Part shown: positions 60,875 to 64,000 of the stretch, one piece after another | How positions within the stretch are numbered: position 1 is the stretch's first letter | Layout: the number at the start of each line of letters is the position of its first letter | Assembly (NCBI RefSeq): GCF_001522545.3 | Contig: NC_031768.1 | Span: 80,509,769 to 80,573,768, forward strand | Length of the DNA stretch: 64,000 bases | Reading direction: 5' to 3' | Source of the DNA: Parus major | Taxonomy: Eukaryota; Chordata; Aves; Passeriformes; Paridae | Position numbers and translations under genes: made by a program | The notes under the pieces: generated by a model | Seen by the model: only the letters and a program-made list of their open reading frames with translations | What the model was told of the DNA's origin: nothing | Database searches by the model: none

Positions 60875-61270
60875 CAGTATCACAGAATGGTTTGGGTTGA
60901 AGTGGACTTTAAAGACAATATGGTTCCCACCCTCTGCCATGGGCAGGAAACAAAACCTTCCACTAGCCCAGGCTGCTCAGAGCTCCATCAAACCTGGCCT
61001 TGAACACTCCTAGGGATGAGACATCCACAACTTCTCTGGGCAAACTGTTCCAGTTTCTCACCACCTCCACAGAAAAGATTCTTTTCCTAATACCTAATCT
61101 AAACCCATTCTGTTTTAGTTTGAAGCCATTCCCCCTTGCCCTGTCTTGTAGTCTCTCTCCATCTTGTAGGCTCCCTTCAGATACTGGAAGGCCACAATAA
61201 GGTCACCTGAGAGCGTTCTCTTTTCTGAGAGGCTGAACAATCCCAATTCACTCTGCCCATTCTCAGCTTC
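60875..61270 (-). mobile_element. CR1 LINE 3' end fragment
   Basis: Reverse-oriented CR1 with inverted tail CAGTATCACAGAATGG, then TTTGGGTTGAAGTGGAC, CCTCTGCCATGGGCAGG, CCTGGCCTTGAACACTCC, ATCCACAACTTCTCTGGGC, TTGAAGCCATTCCCCCTTGC and GAGAGGCTGAACAATCCC. It reaches into the end of ORF2 but is non-coding. The adjoining CR1 copy has the same orientation but a different tail subfamily. Confidence 0.95.
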
Positions 61271-61395
61271 AGCTCAGAAGCAGGACTTTATGTTAGACAA
61301 GCTTCTACCAAACTTTTGTAAACGTGAACATTTTTCTCTTCTGACCTGTCCATAGCAGTAAATACATCTGGCTTCAAAGGTAAAGGGATGCAAAA

Positions 61396-62060
61396 AATCA
61401 CAGAACCATAGAATATGCTGAGTTGGAAGGACCCAGAAGGATCATTCAGTCCAGCTCCTGCCCTGCACAGGACACCCCAAGAGTCACACCATGTGCCTGA
61501 GAGCATTGTCCAAACACTTCATGAACTCTGTCAGGCTTGGTGCTGTGACCACTTCCCTGGGGAGCCTGTTCCAGTGAACAACCAAGCTCTGGGTGAAGAA
61601 CCTTTTTCTAATGTCCAACCCAAACCTACCCTGACACAACTTCAGGCCACACCCTTGGCTCCTGTCACTGGTCACCAGAGAGAAGAGATCAGTGTCTGTC
61701 CCTCCTCTTCCCCTCACAAGGAAGTTGCAGACTGCCATGAGGTCTCCCCTCCGTCTCCTCCAGGCTGCACAGACCAAGTGACCTCAGCCACTCGTCATGC
61801 AGCTTCTGCTCAAGGCCCTTCAACATCTTCATGGCCCTCCTTTGGACACTCTCTAATGGCTTAATGCCTTTCTTCTATTGTGGCACCCAAAACTGCACAG
61901 AATATCCAAGGTGAGGCTGCCCCAGCTGAGAGCAGAGCGGGACAATCTCTCCCTTGCCAGGCTGGCCATGCTGTGCCTGATGCTGCCTAGGACACACTTG
62001 GCCCTCCTGGCTGCCAGGGCACTGCTGGCTCATGTTCAGCTTTACATCAACCAGCACCTA
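61396..62060 (-). mobile_element. CR1 LINE fragment with a near-intact ORF2 C-terminus
   Basis: Reverse-oriented CR1 of a second subfamily. The plus strand shows ACAGAACCATAGAATATGCT, GAGTTGGAAGGACCCAGAAG, GAGTCACACCATGTGCCTGA and TGGGTGAAGAACCTTTTTC. Minus-strand translation over 61484-61777 is open for 97 codons and includes DLFSLVTSDRSQGCG and VHWNRLPREVVTAPSL, the conserved C-terminal end of ORF2. Upstream of it in the element, further ORF2 sequence continues with frame breaks to about CCAGCACCTA. It is 5' truncated and inactive, but it is the best-preserved CR1 coding remnant in the window. Confidence 0.95.
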
Positions 62061-64000
62061 AATCATCATTAAATTAACTTCTTCATGTAGGCAACCTGTG
62101 GAAAATCACCAGATCTGTGACAGCGTGGCATAAAGCTGTTATAGGAAGTTGTTTAGGATAAGTTGAAAAAAACTGTTGTACCTTATTTCTGCTGTCACTC
62201 CATATGAATTAACAATCTTCATACTCTTATCACAAATCAGTATTTCTTGTATATGCTTTTTGCATTCAAGTTGGTCAGACTTGCTAGAAAAATACTCTCT
62301 CCTCACCAAATCAGCATAAATGGCAATTTCCAAAATTGAAATGACTGCAGATAAGCAAATGTCATTAAAAATGTCTCAGATATTACATATTATATGTGCT
62401 ATTTAAGTGGACTATTTTATATCGTGATTATTTGCTTGGTGAATGGAAGTGTTTAACTTCTTGCAGATCTCTGCTTATGCACAAATCTTTAAATGGAATT
62501 TATTGTAAAAAAACCCAAACAAAACATTGTCCATAAAAAGTTTGCAGAGGAACATTCACTATTCCTTCCTTGAGCCACAACACTCAGTTACTACTAGGGA
62601 TCTTTAGGTAAAAAAAGAATAGTATAACCCTTCATGGCATAGTATAACTGCTTCATGGCTCAACCTATGCCCATTTAGTTAAAGATCAATCCACACCCAA
62701 AGCTTCACTGATAATTTTATCCTGGGAATAATCAGTATTGATAATAGTGTCTGGAGCATGTTAAGCTATTTCTCTTCCCTTGTATAATCATTTACCTATA
62801 AAAGCCCACACTACCTTTGCCAGCAGGCACAAAGCACGTGCCACCTAATAGTCACCATGTAAGACAGGAAAAAACATCTTTTGGGAGGAGATCAGGTTCC
62901 TAATGCTTATGTCACTGTCACTCTTCTCTTGTGTAGACAAGTCACAGCCTAAATTTCTCATCTGTGCTGCACTGGCTGCAGGGCTGGCATTAACGTGCTC
63001 ATTTGAAGAGACTCAATTTACTTCAGCTCCTAAGATTTTCTTGTCCACCTGGTAGAAGTAGGAATGGAAACCAACAGCATTATTTATAAAGCCCTATACA
63101 CATGCACATCCACAAAACTGATCCTCTAGGAATCCCCCTCCTGTGATACAAATCATACTGCCCTTTCACTCTCTGCTGCTCTTCTCCATCCACGCCTCCT
63201 TTTTATTCCAGAAAAGCAAATTTTTTACCCAGCCAGCACACTTCATGCACTCATTGAAAGCCTCTCTTCCCAAGGCCTGTGCATATTGCGTTGGCACACT
63301 ACCAAAACCTGCTAACAAATGGCAGATTAAGTGGAAACACGGAAAAGAATTTCAAGCATGTATTATACTTGCTTGGGGTTCAGCCTGCAACTTTAAGACG
63401 AGGGCTGCCCTCTAAACAGGCAGGCCTGGGAATTCAGTTGCAAAACAATTACAGATGCAAGGAAAATACTTTTTCTCTGAGAAGGAAACTTGATGATATT
63501 CTGCAGTCTCCAGTAGGCTAAGTTCAGTGTGTGCTGGGGAACAGCTCAGCAGAGTCTGTGTTTTCTCAAGACCCCACTTTCCATCTCCAGCACTGTTCTC
63601 TTGAGGGATTTATAGCAAATGAAGTAAAAATCTTTCATATGTCAGCCTCTTACAGATGCAGAGGCAGCCTTTAATCCCTTTCAATCACAGTCAAAACAGT
63701 ACCTCTATACCAATCTACTGTCTTGCCTTCATATATACAAGAATAATGAGGCACTTCATTCAGTTCTGCAGGTTATAGGCAGTCATTGGCTGGACAATGA
63801 AATTTCAAGTGCCATGCCTGTATATAATTAATTACTTGTGTTTTCTTGATGAGCCTTATTTTGGCTGCATGGCTATCCCCACATTTTAAAGTTCTGCTTT
63901 TAGAAGAGCCTATTTGCAGCATCAAAGCAAATATCCTCAGGATGCAATTTTCAAACCTGTCTAACATGCCCAACCTTGCTGCACATAATTACACTGGCAA
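62061..64000. other. Unique AT-rich sequence, no gene recognised
   Basis: Short frames only, and no recognisable transposon, array or convincing exon to the end of the window. Confidence 0.55.

Noticed and set aside
61415..61864. 149-codon plus-strand frame
   Set aside because: It is antisense to CR1 ORF2; the true coding direction is the minus strand.
1..64000. CRISPR arrays, operons, tRNA or rRNA genes, bacterial toxin or defence systems
   Set aside because: No spaced direct repeats, no compact gene clusters and no complete tRNA or rRNA sequences were seen. The only tRNA-like match is the 18-base primer site at 22135-22152.

Overview
This window looks like ordinary, mostly non-coding avian nuclear DNA. 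The evidence is about fifteen fragments of CR1 LINE retrotransposons, many ending in the ATTCTATGATT-type 3' repeat, plus an LTR family very common in perching birds and their relatives. There are no bacterial-style operons, no tightly packed ORFs and no tRNA or rRNA genes. A songbird or other neoavian is the most likely source; I cannot name the species. I recognise no protein-coding gene by family. Nearly all long open frames are chance frames, antisense frames, or frames through repeats.

Layout. 1-5 kb: unique DNA, then a head-to-head CR1 pair, a GC-rich patch and a solo LTR. 5-12 kb: featureless AT-rich sequence with a G-poor stretch. 12-15.7 kb: a tail-to-tail CR1 pair, an old CR1 with degraded reverse-transcriptase coding sequence, and another CR1 tail. 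15.7-17.5 kb: two GC/CpG-rich patches and a CATC tetranucleotide array. 19-26 kb: CR1, an LTR joined to a primer-binding-site-like sequence matching tRNA-Ser, a CR1 tail ending in a palindrome, a second LTR and another CR1. 26-39 kb: unique sequence with scattered exon-like segments, a CpG cluster, a TA array and a small ORF with a transmembrane-like segment. 39-47 kb: two CR1 tails, a TTTCCA higher-order array and several candidate exons or promoters. 47-59 kb: unique sequence, with a perfect 18-bp inverted repeat near 55.5 kb. 59-62 kb: three CR1 fragments. 62-64 kb: nothing recognised.

The well-supported features are transposable-element remains and simple repeats. Candidate exons, promoters, CTCF-like motifs and hairpins come from local signals only and have low confidence. 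They could belong to a long non-coding RNA or be chance. I found no clear evidence of a previously undescribed multi-gene system. The best leads are the tRNA-Ser primed LTR, the hairpin at 55.5 kb, the signal-peptide-like exon at 47.1 kb, the CpG cluster at 31 kb and the well-formed splice-site pair at 28.4 kb.
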